A DNA stretch of 64,000 bases from Deltaproteobacteria bacterium (GTDB lineage Bacteria; Myxococcota_A; Polyangia; HGW-17): assembly GCA_016937155.1 (NCBI GenBank), contig JAFGWM010000081.1:1-64000 (forward strand). The letters are read 5' to 3'. Under the pieces are notes generated by a model. It did not search any database, had not been told where the DNA came from, and worked only from the letters and a program-made list of their open reading frames with translations. Numbering within the stretch: position 1 is the stretch's first letter; the number at the start of each line of letters is the position of its first letter. Below are positions 38,690 through 48,365 of this stretch, in pieces. A program made the translations under genes and the position numbers.

Positions 38690-39891
38690 TTTGAACCACC
38701 TGATGTTTCAGGGTTTTTCGTCCTGATTTTCATTTTATCAACTGCATTACCAAGATTTGTCAGAATAAGTTTTTCCCCATCCCTGAGATTATTTCTTACA
38801 AAAATACTATCTGAATTTCTCCATACTGATTTAACTTTTCGGATTTCCAGTCTGCCATTAAGTGCAAGCCACACTTTATCCTCATGTACTGCAGTTCTGG
38901 GAATTTCATAAACATTGTTTAATTTTCTTCCTCTAATAAGTGTTGTCACAACACTTTGTGCAAGAAGAGGTTTTCTTAGCTTTACAGATTTTTTAAGATC
39001 AAGGGGATCCAGTACCTCAATAAGAATTTTTACCTGTTTGCTTTCGGATTCAAGCTCAGGAAGCAGTTTTATAACTCTTCCTTTTCTGTGAACTCCTTTT
39101 CCCCACGCCGTTTCGTCATATATTTCCACTTCAGAACCAGGATTTTTCCCATCGGGTAACACAATGTTTTTCAATTCACTTCCGGGAATCAGTGTTTCAA
39201 TCCAGAATCTGTCGATTCCAGCATAAGTAACACAGACTGTAGATGTTCCAACTGTAGAACCCTTATCAACATATTTCTCCACAATCATTCCATAAAACGG
39301 GGCATTTATATTTGTTCTGTTAATATTCAGATATGCCTGATTAACCTGAGCTTTAGCACTACTAATAACTGCTCTTGCCTGTTTTTCCTGTGGTTTTCTT
39401 AACAGAAGGGTTTTGTCTCCGGGTTTAATTCTGTCACTAATAAGACCATACTGTTTTTCTGCGGCGGTCTGCTTCCCCAGCTCCAGTTTTAAATCAGCCT
39501 GAGCCTTAACAACATCACTCTTCCTTGATTTAAGTGCATAAAAATACTCACTTGCTCCAATTTTCAAAAGTCTTTCATTCTCGCTAAAAACTTCCCCTGG
39601 AACAAGTCTTGGATTAACCCAGTTTATTTTCCCTCCCACAAGAGGAGTTATACTGATTTTCCGACTGGCTTTTACGGTTCCTAAGGAAAAAATCTCTATA
39701 TCTCTGTCATGTTTTTTCAGTTCAACAACTGAAACCAGTGGAGAGGCAAATCCCGGTCTCTTTCTTCTTGCTTTCGGTGGATTTGAAATCCACTTCCAGG
39801 CAACAAATGTACTCCCTCCCAAAAAAGCTGCAATTACAGCCAGTTGAATCACGTGAAATATCCATTTTAAACCAACTTTTCCAGTTGTCAT
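38686..39891 (-). CDS. RND membrane fusion protein (system 2)
   Basis: A 401-residue periplasmic adaptor with an N-terminal membrane anchor (about 13-31, IQLAVIAAFLGGSTFVAWKW) and no lipobox. The lipoyl-like halves (ISITPLVGGKINWVNPRLVPGE and NINAPFYGMIVEKYVDKGS in shortened form) flank a helical hairpin of average length, followed by barrel and membrane-proximal domains. It links the pump to the TolC-type channel. It overlaps both neighbours by 1 nt and 4 nt, so the three proteins are translationally coupled. Confidence 0.93.
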   Translation of the reverse strand: MTTGKVGLKWIFHVIQLAVIAAFLGGSTFVAWKWISNPPKARRKRPGFASPLVSVVELKKHDRDIEIFSLGTVKASRKISITPLVGGKINWVNPRLVPGEVFSENERLLKIGASEYFYALKSRKSDVVKAQADLKLELGKQTAAEKQYGLISDRIKPGDKTLLLRKPQEKQARAVISSAKAQVNQAYLNINRTNINAPFYGMIVEKYVDKGSTVGTSTVCVTYAGIDRFWIETLIPGSELKNIVLPDGKNPGSEVEIYDETAWGKGVHRKGRVIKLLPELESESKQVKILIEVLDPLDLKKSVKLRKPLLAQSVVTTLIRGRKLNNVYEIPRTAVHEDKVWLALNGRLEIRKVKSVWRNSDSIFVRNNLRDGEKLILTNLGNAVDKMKIRTKNPETSGGSK

Positions 39892-41303
39892 TACTTCCTC
39901 TGTTTCAAATTAACCAGATTGAAATCCGCAGCTGCTAAAGCCTTGGCAAGACCTCCTCTGATCTTAATCAGTTCCCCTCTGGCACTTATCAGTGATAATT
40001 CCAGATTCTGCCGGGAAATAAGTGCGTTAAGATAAACACTGAACTCCGTAACACCATTTTTATATCTAATTTCAAGATCCCTGACAGCCAATTTTGAAAA
40101 TTCAATCTGTTTTAAAACACTTTCTATGTATTTTTTCTGATGAACTTCTCGGGAAAGATATATTTCAATTTCATTAATGGCATTCAATATGACTTTATGA
40201 AGATTAACTGTCATTTCAGTTATATAAGCCCTGCTTCTTTCTATTTCAGCAGAAATTTCTCCACCTTTCCAGATGGGTGCAGTCACGTTAAGAACAATGT
40301 TCCATAGCCAGTTTTTCATAATATCAGAGAATTTAGAAACTGAATCAGATACCGAAAATGATAGTGAAAATCTTGGCAGCCGCTCTCTGACAGCCACCGC
40401 TAATTGTGCATCTGCACTTCGTAAAAGATTGAGAGCCTTCATCACATCGGGTCTTTTTGATACCGTTTTAAGAGGAACTCCGGTTTTTGGAATATCTGGT
40501 AATTCTGGAAATTCTTTAGGAAATTCTAATTTTACATCAGTAACTATTTTTCCTGACAAAACAGCAAGATTATTTTTTTCAATTGAGATCTGGGACTTCA
40601 CATCCACGAGTTGGCCATCCAGAGAAGCAAGATTTTGATTCTGAAGTATTAAATCCACAGACTCAAGGGAGCCAGCTTCATACATCATCTTCTGGCTGAA
40701 ATAATATTTTTCAGCTGTAGCTTTTAGTTCAGTTAAAACATCAGCTCTGCGGTTCAGTATCATGATGTTTAAATATGAATTAACCAGTTGTCCTGTCATA
40801 GTCATAAAAGTGGCTAGAACTTCATATTCAGTGGCTCTCACATCATAAAGAGCACTTTTTCTTGAACTCTGAAGTCTTCCCCATACATCAATCTCCCAAC
40901 TGACTTCAAAACCTGCATTAAAAGCACTGGCTGGTTTTTCATTGAATTTTCCACCTGCTGACACACCCGCCGTGGCACTTAAGGAAGGATAAGAGAGAGC
41001 ATGCTTCTTCTTCAGTACTGCAATACTCTGTTTTAGTCTTGAAACAGCAATTTTCAAATCAGGGGCGGTCAGTAAAACACTATCAACAAGTCTGTTCAAC
41101 TGTTTGATACCAAGATGATTCCACCATTTAACCGGTACAGCTTTTTTTCCGGTTTTACTGAAATTTTCAACCGGCACTTTTATTTGTCTGAGCGGTTCAG
41201 TGGTTTTGACCGTTCCACAATTTGACAAAGCAAATAAAATAAAAACTGGAAGAACCCTGATTATCACAGCCCTTGCTTTATTATTTTCAATAAAAAAAAG
41301 CAT
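39891..41303 (-). CDS. TolC/NodT-type outer-membrane efflux lipoprotein
   Basis: A 470-residue outer-membrane factor with a lipobox (FALSNC) and two repeated outer-membrane-efflux halves. Typical segments are LNRLVDSVLLTAPDLKIAV, the GGKFNEKPASAFNAGFEVSWEIDVWGRL strand-helix junction, KRPDVMKALNLLRSADAQL and APIWKGGEI. It forms the trimeric exit duct for the adaptor and pump encoded downstream. GGAGTG lies 5 nt before the ATG. Possibly it also serves the system-1 pump, which lacks its own channel gene. Confidence 0.93.
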   Translation of the reverse strand: MLFFIENNKARAVIIRVLPVFILFALSNCGTVKTTEPLRQIKVPVENFSKTGKKAVPVKWWNHLGIKQLNRLVDSVLLTAPDLKIAVSRLKQSIAVLKKKHALSYPSLSATAGVSAGGKFNEKPASAFNAGFEVSWEIDVWGRLQSSRKSALYDVRATEYEVLATFMTMTGQLVNSYLNIMILNRRADVLTELKATAEKYYFSQKMMYEAGSLESVDLILQNQNLASLDGQLVDVKSQISIEKNNLAVLSGKIVTDVKLEFPKEFPELPDIPKTGVPLKTVSKRPDVMKALNLLRSADAQLAVAVRERLPRFSLSFSVSDSVSKFSDIMKNWLWNIVLNVTAPIWKGGEISAEIERSRAYITEMTVNLHKVILNAINEIEIYLSREVHQKKYIESVLKQIEFSKLAVRDLEIRYKNGVTEFSVYLNALISRQNLELSLISARGELIKIRGGLAKALAAADFNLVNLKQRK

Positions 41304-41460
41304 GTCACTCCAAACTGGTTCATCGTTTGACCCATGGGATAGTCCATCAGTTTCGATTTTTTTTGAATAAAAATATTTGAATGAAATAAAACCCGGTAAT
41401 AATTAATGAAATTGTTTTCAAAACATGTAATGCTGGTCAGAATGTGGAGAAAATTTCAGA

Positions 41461-42696
41461 ATGGACAAAATTACAGTTCAAACTGACAGCTACTCAAGAA
41501 TGTGGATTACATTTTTTCTGGTGGTCTTTTCATCGATTTTTTTGTTGCTGACAGGTGCCAATATGGTCTGGCACAGTAAAAATATTTACTGGCTTATTTC
41601 AGGAGTATTTCTGGGACTGATGGGTATTCAGTTATTTGCAATGTCTTTTCTTTTCAGACGAAAAATCGTAAAATACGGTACAATTCTGGTTTCAAAGGAC
41701 GCACTTATTTACAAAAACAATAATGAATCATTCAGAATGAATGATCCATGGCGTGGTTTTTTCACCCTGAATTCTGATGTAACCAACGGAAATATTCCAT
41801 CAGGGACAAAACTTGTGGTTTTCCATGAACCCAACACCGGAAAAACCGTCTCGATCATGTGCAATAAATGTCCGCTCAGAAATGACTCCAGTTATGTACC
41901 TTTTTATGACTTCCCCAGAAAGGATATTGCCCCGGATGTATTCAAATATCCTCTAAGAAAAACCATTCTGGTGGAGGCAGTGAGTTTTGGTACATCATGG
42001 GTTGAAAGTCATTTCAAATCGTTGCATCCCGGAAAATCAGATAATCTTAAAAACCCTGTATTCTCTTTTAGTTCTGGATTACTGAATTTTGTTGGTTCTG
42101 ATGAAAATGAAAACAAATTCTGGTTTGTAAATATCAGTATGACTTCGGAATACAAATCAGAATTTATTAAAGTATGGATAAAAACACCTCCGGACCTTTC
42201 AGTTTATGAGGCACTCAATTTTGATCCTGAAGAAATGTTTCTTATCAGTGAAACTGTTAACATTCCAGATAAAATCAAACTGTTTAAGTATTTTCATGGT
42301 GATATTTACAGATGGAATACACGTGGTCTTCAACATTTAAGCAAACTCGAACGAATTTATGAAAATACCAACTTTACTGAGTTTCTTCCTGATTCCCCCA
42401 AAAATGATACAGAACCTCAACTTCAGGAACAAATTAAACTTATTTCGGATGAAAACAGGTTTTTCAGGAACTGGCTAAAAATCAGATTTGGTGTAAAAAC
42501 TGAATCAGAGTTCAACAAATCCGATTCTTTTGTAGACAACCTTATAATTTTCCATGACCTTCATAGACATCTTTCTTTATACCTTTCACACTGTAGTAAT
42601 AAAAAAGATAAAAAGGCGCTGGCGTGGCTGGTGCAAAATATATCACTGATGTGTTCCCAGCCTTTTACGCCCGCTGAGAAGAATCAGATCTCTTAG
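41461..42696 (+). CDS. Membrane protein of unknown function
   Basis: A 411-residue protein with two adjacent N-terminal membrane helices (about 14-35 and 43-63), then a soluble domain of roughly 340 residues with alternating strands and a helical C-terminal third. The soluble part contains an MCNKCP motif (two Cys) and many aromatic residues. I do not recognise the family. GGAG lies about 10 nt upstream. The last 54 bp overlap the 3' end of the convergent permease-EIIA gene, so both protein C-termini are encoded by the same DNA. It is the only plus-strand gene between 31.3 and 49.5 kb. Confidence 0.8.
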   Translation: MDKITVQTDSYSRMWITFFLVVFSSIFLLLTGANMVWHSKNIYWLISGVFLGLMGIQLFAMSFLFRRKIVKYGTILVSKDALIYKNNNESFRMNDPWRGFFTLNSDVTNGNIPSGTKLVVFHEPNTGKTVSIMCNKCPLRNDSSYVPFYDFPRKDIAPDVFKYPLRKTILVEAVSFGTSWVESHFKSLHPGKSDNLKNPVFSFSSGLLNFVGSDENENKFWFVNISMTSEYKSEFIKVWIKTPPDLSVYEALNFDPEEMFLISETVNIPDKIKLFKYFHGDIYRWNTRGLQHLSKLERIYENTNFTEFLPDSPKNDTEPQLQEQIKLISDENRFFRNWLKIRFGVKTESEFNKSDSFVDNLIIFHDLHRHLSLYLSHCSNKKDKKALAWLVQNISLMCSQPFTPAEKNQIS

Positions 42697-44487
42697 TTGA
42701 TTAATTCCTGTTGAAGACATCCATTTCTCTTCAAAATCCTTTTCACTCACAGTTTGCGAAATTGCAGCAAGTGCACGAAGATGCATCAGCCTGGTATTCT
42801 TTGAACCGGCAATAATAAAAACTGCTTTTATATCTGATGCATCCTCAGAGAATGAAATTCCCTCTTTCGCTCTGGCAACCATCATTAAAAATTCATCCTC
42901 ACACTCCAGGACAATATGTGGTATAGCAACAAATTCAGTTACTGCAGTTGAACTTTCAGATTCTCTTTCCTCAAGCAGAGTTGATATTTCCTCAGACGAA
43001 ATCGTTGTCAGATCAGCAAAATCCCTGCTGACCATTGAAAAAAAATCCTGACGTGTCATTGGAGATTCAATATCAAATATTGTACATTTCTTGATTATCT
43101 CATCAAACTCATCATGAGATACATCATCTCTTTCGTGTATGATTTCTCTTAATTCTGTTTCCAGATGTCTTGATTTTATTTTTCTATTGGTGATTCTTGC
43201 GATGATATGAAGAAAAGCATAGTCTCTGGATTCTCTTTTTCTTCCATACAGAAAGTAAATCACAAGAGCAAAAATCAACAGTCCACTGCTTATCTCTATT
43301 GTGCTGATACCCATGTCTATGATGAAAAATCCAAACAGTATTATACTTGCCAACTGAAGCCAGGGATAAAAAGGTGCTTTGAATGTAGGTCTGTAGTTCT
43401 GTATACGACTTTCACGAAGGATAATTACTGCTGCATTTGCAAATAAATTAGCAGTAAGGATGACTGTAGAAGCAGCCTTCACTAAAACATCCAGAGGCAG
43501 TAAAAGAGTAACCGCGATAAAAATACCGGTTGCTAAAATCGAAACAAACGGAGTTTTATCTTTTCCTGCAACTTTTGAAAAAAATTCAGGTAAAAGACCA
43601 TCTCTGGCCAGGGCAAGCGGGAACCGTGAAGCTGACATAATTCCTGAAATAGCTGTTGTTATAAAAGCCAGTGCTGCAGCAACAGTAATTGCAGTATATC
43701 CACCCTTACCGGAAAATATACGTGCACTGTCAGCTATGGGAGTCACACTTGAACCAAATTTCTCAGGAGACAAAACCCCCACAGTGACCATAAGAAGAAA
43801 ACCGTATATCACTGTCACCACTAAAAGTGCACTAATAAGCCCCAGAGGAATATTTCTTGTGGGGTTATTCACTTCTTCAGAAACACTTGCAACACTTACA
43901 AGACCTCCGAATGAAACAAACACAAATCCAGCAGTTATAACTATTGAGTTGAACCCGTGGGGTGCAATGTTTTCAAAACGTCTTACATCCATATGTCCAA
44001 AGCCGACAATAATGTATGCTGTCATAATCAGGAGAAGTATAAAAACAAGAATAGTTTCAAGATTTGCTGTTTCCTTTACACCATAAAGATTCATTCCAAC
44101 AAAAGCAGCGGTCATTACCATGGAAACAGGAACAAGACTCAACCCGGTAAGAACATGAACGACTTCGGAAATTCCAAAAATTGCAAAGGCACTTTTCAGA
44201 GAAACAGCAACCCAACTGAAAATACCGGAAACAGTACCACTCAATGGCCCCATGGCTCTGGTAACAAAATAATATACTCCACCGGCTCTGGGCATTGCGG
44301 TTGCCAGTTCAATCACGCTGAATGTACCCAAAAGTGCCATAAATCCTGCCAGAATATAACTTATAAATACGCCAGGACCAGTTCTGGCAAAGGCAAGACC
44401 GGGAAGAATGAAAATTCCACTGCTGATCATTGCTCCCGTTGCAATACTGAATACATCTATCAGTGATAATTTTTTTTCTAATGCCAT
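42643..44487 (-). CDS. APC amino-acid permease fused to a C-terminal PTS EIIA domain
   Basis: A 614-residue protein. Residues 1-430 contain 12 membrane helices of the APC fold, with SIATGAMISSGIFILPGLAF as the unwound first-helix motif and AMPRAGGVYYFVTRAMG after it. The last 150 residues form a fructose-type EIIA domain with phospho-acceptor His524 in VAIPHIV and the HLRALAAISQ helix. This implies control of amino-acid uptake by PTS phosphorylation, which is inference. The start at 44487 has AGGA at 8 nt; the longer frame to 44523 lacks a site. It resembles the free EIIA at 486-929 only at domain level. Confidence 0.92.
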   Translation of the reverse strand: MALEKKLSLIDVFSIATGAMISSGIFILPGLAFARTGPGVFISYILAGFMALLGTFSVIELATAMPRAGGVYYFVTRAMGPLSGTVSGIFSWVAVSLKSAFAIFGISEVVHVLTGLSLVPVSMVMTAAFVGMNLYGVKETANLETILVFILLLIMTAYIIVGFGHMDVRRFENIAPHGFNSIVITAGFVFVSFGGLVSVASVSEEVNNPTRNIPLGLISALLVVTVIYGFLLMVTVGVLSPEKFGSSVTPIADSARIFSGKGGYTAITVAAALAFITTAISGIMSASRFPLALARDGLLPEFFSKVAGKDKTPFVSILATGIFIAVTLLLPLDVLVKAASTVILTANLFANAAVIILRESRIQNYRPTFKAPFYPWLQLASIILFGFFIIDMGISTIEISSGLLIFALVIYFLYGRKRESRDYAFLHIIARITNRKIKSRHLETELREIIHERDDVSHDEFDEIIKKCTIFDIESPMTRQDFFSMVSRDFADLTTISSEEISTLLEERESESSTAVTEFVAIPHIVLECEDEFLMMVARAKEGISFSEDASDIKAVFIIAGSKNTRLMHLRALAAISQTVSEKDFEEKWMSSTGINQLRDLILLSGRKRLGTHQ

Positions 44488-44596
44488 ACGCTTTTTCCTG
44501 AATCTCTTTAAACGAAAACGCAATACTATCAGTAAGCCAAAAACTCAACGGAAATAATAAAAACACTAAAGTGATATTATGAATTCTTCTGAAAAA

Positions 44597-45655
44597 TCAA
44601 TCCTTCTGGACATCTTCTACGGGCGGAAGTTTTTCAACGTTGTTTTTATCACTGTTTTTTGAAACGTTCTTCTTTCCTGAGGACGGATTCAAATCCCCGG
44701 GCCTTCGGGGAAGGGGATATCTTAGAATTTTCTTATGAGTATAAGTGGAAAGTCTGGCTCTTTTTGAACGTCCTGCATACCGTCCTCTGTACCATTTTTC
44801 ACCCGGCTGAGGCCCACTTACATGAAAATGATTTCTATGGGCATAATCTGCATCAGGAGTCAGTATTCTCCTGAATATAGGATATTTTTCCAGCTCGCAA
44901 ATGAGAGAACGTGCATTTCTTGCTTCCCCTGCGGGAAGCGGACCTATGCAGTCTTTTTCATCCCCGTAATGTCTTATCCAGTCTCTTTCCACAACAAATA
45001 TTTTCCCGTTTTTTCCACGCAGAGCCATTATATCAATTGCATCAGCTGCCGCATGTCTGGAAAGTCGTCTGGTTCCGCTTACATAAGTATATCTATACAT
45101 TGAAGTATAAAGAACCTCATCATAACCGTGTTTTAGAAATACGGGACCCGCAAGATAAAGCGCCAGGGCAAAATGACACTCCATGAAAAAATCTTTTTTG
45201 TTTCCCCACATCCAGTTGTAATAAACACCGTTTATTCTTTTATTCAACAGGGTTACAGGATTTCTAATCCCTCTTTTTCTCGGACCGGTCACATAGTGTA
45301 TCCCAAGACTTTTAAGAACAGCAAGACACTTCCCTGAATCAAGGGATTTGGATACACTGTATATCTTTTTCCCCTTAATATCACCGTACTGAAGCATACG
45401 GATATTTTTCATAATATCCTTGCCGGATATTACTGGAATCATCAGTGATTTGGCTTTAGGGGACTTTCCAGGTGAAAGTGAAGATTTTCCGGGTGTAGTG
45501 GTTCTTACAGCTCCTGTCCATGCCGGATGTAAAACCCCACTTTTGGATGATATTTTTGAATCTCTGACTCCCAGCCAGTTTTTTCTGAATCTTTCTGTCA
45601 TTCCGCTTGAAAGTTGAGTAAAAAAAAGAGTTAGGACTATAGAGTAAACAGACAT
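44597..45655 (-). CDS. Extensin-like / M15-fold zinc peptidase, exported
   Basis: A 352-residue exported protein with an N-terminal signal. Its central region (about 95-260) matches the extensin-like C-terminal family, a relative of D-Ala-D-Ala carboxypeptidases: GTRRLSRHAAADAIDI supplies a His and an Asp ligand, VVERDW follows, and HRNHFHVSGP supplies the last His ligands. The C-terminal 90 residues are basic and low-complexity. Peptidoglycan is a plausible substrate. I prefer ATG 45655 over GTG 45664 because GGTGA is then well spaced. Confidence 0.85.
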   Translation of the reverse strand: MSVYSIVLTLFFTQLSSGMTERFRKNWLGVRDSKISSKSGVLHPAWTGAVRTTTPGKSSLSPGKSPKAKSLMIPVISGKDIMKNIRMLQYGDIKGKKIYSVSKSLDSGKCLAVLKSLGIHYVTGPRKRGIRNPVTLLNKRINGVYYNWMWGNKKDFFMECHFALALYLAGPVFLKHGYDEVLYTSMYRYTYVSGTRRLSRHAAADAIDIMALRGKNGKIFVVERDWIRHYGDEKDCIGPLPAGEARNARSLICELEKYPIFRRILTPDADYAHRNHFHVSGPQPGEKWYRGRYAGRSKRARLSTYTHKKILRYPLPRRPGDLNPSSGKKNVSKNSDKNNVEKLPPVEDVQKD

Positions 45656-45752
45656 CTGAATCACCGTTTCGACATGGAGTATAGTCCATACGAAAAATAT
45701 TACAAACTTTGAGGATTTTTAAAATAAGACAGGAAAAGAAGTTTACCCGGGA

Positions 45753-46115
45753 TTATTTATTTCTGAAATCTTTCTCAACAGTTACCACAGTATGAACGCC
45801 TCCACGGATATTAAAATCACCTGTGACTTTGATATAAAGCGGACTCAGTGCATCTGTAATATCATCACAGATTCTATTTGTAACGTCCTCATGGAATGCA
45901 CCCTCATTTCGATATGACCAGAAATAAAGTTTAAGACTTTTAAGCTCAACACACAGTTTATCCGGAATATAGTCAAGATTAATGGTGGCAAAATCAGGCT
46001 GACCTGTTACCGGACACAGTGCTGTAAATTCATCTGTATCAATACTTATTGTATATTCTCTGCCAATTCTTGGATTTGGAAATGTTACAAGTTCTTTTGT
46101 TGGTTCAGTGGACAT
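45753..46115 (-). CDS. queF: NADPH-dependent preQ0 reductase QueF (short form)
   Basis: A 120-residue tunnel-fold enzyme that reduces preQ0 to preQ1 in queuosine synthesis. The catalytic Cys34 and Asp41 lie in TALCPVTGQPDFATI, and the QueF motif ELKSLKLYFWSYR follows, as does the GGVHTVV segment. It is the unimodular type. GGAGG lies 6 nt before ATG 46115. The leader is only about 15-25 nt if the TTGACA at 46162-46157 is the -35, so there is no space for a preQ1 riboswitch. queG is at 8.3 kb. Confidence 0.96.
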   Translation of the reverse strand: MSTEPTKELVTFPNPRIGREYTISIDTDEFTALCPVTGQPDFATINLDYIPDKLCVELKSLKLYFWSYRNEGAFHEDVTNRICDDITDALSPLYIKVTGDFNIRGGVHTVVTVEKDFRNK

Positions 46116-46222
46116 ATCTAACCTCCGGCGGCCAACTATTATCACAAATCTCTCATTGTCAAGATTTTATCCTGGGTGAATTTGCTGATATTTGAAACAA
46201 ACCTTTATTAAATACGCAGCAT

Positions 46223-47728
46223 TCAGTATTTTCCGGATTTCAACTGATTCAACCTTGATGAAGCTTTCTCCCTTTGCAATGACGAAGGGTAAATTTTTAA
46301 AAATTTATTTAACTCAATAATTTCCATAGATTTTTTACCAAGCACCCGAAGACCCCTGATAATTCCCCAGTGAGCTTCCTGAGCAAGAGAAGATCCATTT
46401 AATGAAATATATTTTCTGAATGATTTAACTGCTTCAGATGGTCTGTTAAGTTTATTGAGTAATAAATTTCCTCTTACTACAAGAGCGACTTTTGCCAGAG
46501 AATTTTCAGGATATCTCGTAATAAGATCCAGATAAACTTTTTCAGATTCACTCCATCTTGATTTTATACGCAGATTCCTTGCCTCACGGAATAATTCAGA
46601 TGGAGTTTTTTTCACGGGGGATATTTTTATTTCTGATGGTTCCGTTTTTGAATTTTCATTTATCTTTTTGTTATCCTTTATGTGTACAGTCGTATTTTTA
46701 ATAACTGATTCAGATTCTTTTGGAGACACCGTTTTGTGGAGTTTTTTTGATGAAACTGCTTTTTTGTCTCCAGGGGAATTCACAGGTGCAGAAACATTCT
46801 TTTTATCCACTGCAATTATTTTTGCAATTTTCCTTTCGCTCTTATCAGCATATTCTGCAGACAAATCACTCACTATCAGTTTAGAAAATGCTGCCAGCCT
46901 TGATTTAATTTCAGAATTTGTATCCACTTTGTTTTTTAAGCCGGAGTACCATGTTTTACCGGATTCAACATACATCCCGGAGTCACCCGCCAAATTTGTA
47001 ACCTGAACTTTACCCCTTAAAACGGTAACTTCCTTTTGATTATCACTGTACTGGGTGGAAAAAATCGTTCCCTTAACCTTAATTCTGGAATTTTTCATTA
47101 TAACCTCATACTGAGGATCATCATTCTCTCTGTTCACCATGTGAAGCGCACCACCTTTTTCCATCCTGAACACAATATTCTCTGAATTCCTCTCAACAAG
47201 TCTGATAGCGCTCTCCTTGAAAAGTACAATTCTGAATTGTTTCCCAAGAGAAAAAACAAGGGGGTGATCTCCGGTTTTAATCAAAGTGTTTTCTTCAATT
47301 ACCCCTGGAGTATTAATCGAAAATCCAATATCAGATATCAAATTGATACCCTTAAAATCATCCAGCATTCTATCTGAAAGATGATGTTTAGAATTTTTTA
47401 TGGAGGTAAGAATGAAAACACCTGCGAGAACTATCAAAACTGAAGCAGCCAGAAATGCATATTTTTTATAACTGACGGTACTTCCAGATTTTTTTAATGA
47501 ACTCAATTTTTCAGAATTTAAAAGTGATAAAGTGTTGTTTATTATTCTTTGAGTGGAAATATCATCAAGAGGCTCCAGAAGATTTTCCGGTTCGTTAACG
47601 TTCAATTCATTGAAAAGTTTCTGTTCAATACAACAGCTTTCGCATTCGCTCAAATGCTGTTTTTGTTGTAAAGACCGTTGTTCATATAAATTTACATCTT
47701 CAATAAGTGTGCATTTACCGGTATTCAT
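46223..47728 (-). CDS. Anti-sigma factor with FecR domain and TPR repeats
   Basis: A 501-residue membrane protein directly after an ECF sigma gene, with one nucleotide between stop and start. A short N-terminal zinc-finger-like motif HLSECESC (H-x3-C-x2-C) typifies anti-sigma domains. One membrane helix (about 90-110) is followed by a FecR domain (about 145-270, KVKGTIFSTQYSDNQKEVTVLRG), a Lys/Ser-rich linker and C-terminal TPR-like repeats (about 370-495). It probably holds the sigma factor until a periplasmic signal is sensed. AGGTG precedes ATG 47728. Confidence 0.87.
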   Translation of the reverse strand: MNTGKCTLIEDVNLYEQRSLQQKQHLSECESCCIEQKLFNELNVNEPENLLEPLDDISTQRIINNTLSLLNSEKLSSLKKSGSTVSYKKYAFLAASVLIVLAGVFILTSIKNSKHHLSDRMLDDFKGINLISDIGFSINTPGVIEENTLIKTGDHPLVFSLGKQFRIVLFKESAIRLVERNSENIVFRMEKGGALHMVNRENDDPQYEVIMKNSRIKVKGTIFSTQYSDNQKEVTVLRGKVQVTNLAGDSGMYVESGKTWYSGLKNKVDTNSEIKSRLAAFSKLIVSDLSAEYADKSERKIAKIIAVDKKNVSAPVNSPGDKKAVSSKKLHKTVSPKESESVIKNTTVHIKDNKKINENSKTEPSEIKISPVKKTPSELFREARNLRIKSRWSESEKVYLDLITRYPENSLAKVALVVRGNLLLNKLNRPSEAVKSFRKYISLNGSSLAQEAHWGIIRGLRVLGKKSMEIIELNKFLKIYPSSLQREKASSRLNQLKSGKY

Positions 47729-47729
47729 G

Positions 47730-48365
47730 CTATTCACCTGTAATCCAGTCCGATAGATTCGGATTTTCATTAATCATTGATGAAATTCTTTTTCTTCCAA
47801 CCCTCAACTGATCTCGCACAGTATTTAAGGGTGTGTCGGTCATTTCAGATATTTCACTTATGCTATATCCTTCAACAATTCTTAAAACACAAACCACCCT
47901 CTGTTTCTCAGGGAGCTGCCTTAGAATAAATCTTATACTGTCACGGATTTCACTGCGGCAATGAAATTGAACACTATCCTGAGAAGGAATGCCTGAAATA
48001 TCGTCAGTATATAATATTACTGATTTCCTGCGTTTTTTAAAAAACCGCATTGCTGTTCGGACCACAATTGTATCAGCCCAGCTTTCCAGAGAACTTTCAC
48101 CCCTGAATGTGTGAATCGAACGAAGAATTTCCAGAAGAGCACTCTGAACTATATCATCCATTTCCTGGTCATTACCGGCCAGGTACCAGACCTCATTTCT
48201 CACCCTCTCAAAAACTCTTGCAGCAAGCTTTCTTGAACTTGATTCATCACCCATGGCAGCACTTTCTGCCAACTCAAGATCCTGTTTCCACATTTCAGGT
48301 TTCAGTTCAGTACTGCCCAACATACACCCTCTGTGTGATCCATAAGTAAAAAAAGATGGGTCCAT
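47730..48365 (-). CDS. ECF RNA polymerase sigma factor
   Basis: A 211-residue ECF-type sigma-70 protein. Region 2 spans about 35-105 (DQEMDDIVQSALLEILRSIHTFRGESSLESWADTI in shortened form, with the RFFKKRR DNA-contact stretch) and region 4 about 145-200 (LPEKQRVVCVLRIVEGYSIS and the helix-turn-helix TPLNTVRDQLRVGRKRI). The ATG at 48365 overlaps the previous stop (TGATG). An internal ATG at 48323 preceded by AGAGGG is an alternative start. It is co-transcribed with the barrel-like gene before it and the FecR anti-sigma after it. Confidence 0.93.
   Translation of the reverse strand: MDPSFFTYGSHRGCMLGSTELKPEMWKQDLELAESAAMGDESSSRKLAARVFERVRNEVWYLAGNDQEMDDIVQSALLEILRSIHTFRGESSLESWADTIVVRTAMRFFKKRRKSVILYTDDISGIPSQDSVQFHCRSEIRDSIRFILRQLPEKQRVVCVLRIVEGYSISEISEMTDTPLNTVRDQLRVGRKRISSMINENPNLSDWITGE

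Noticed and set aside
41413-41425. TGTTTTCAAAACA palindrome upstream of the unknown membrane protein
   Set aside because: A single 13-bp AT-rich palindrome with no second copy or promoter context; chance is likely in such sequence.
43460-44466. Two long plus-strand frames antisense to the permease-EIIA gene
   Set aside because: They mirror the membrane helices of the real gene and have no ribosome-binding sites.
46116-46222. preQ1 riboswitch before queF
   Set aside because: The leader is too short for either class and I see no conserved core sequence.
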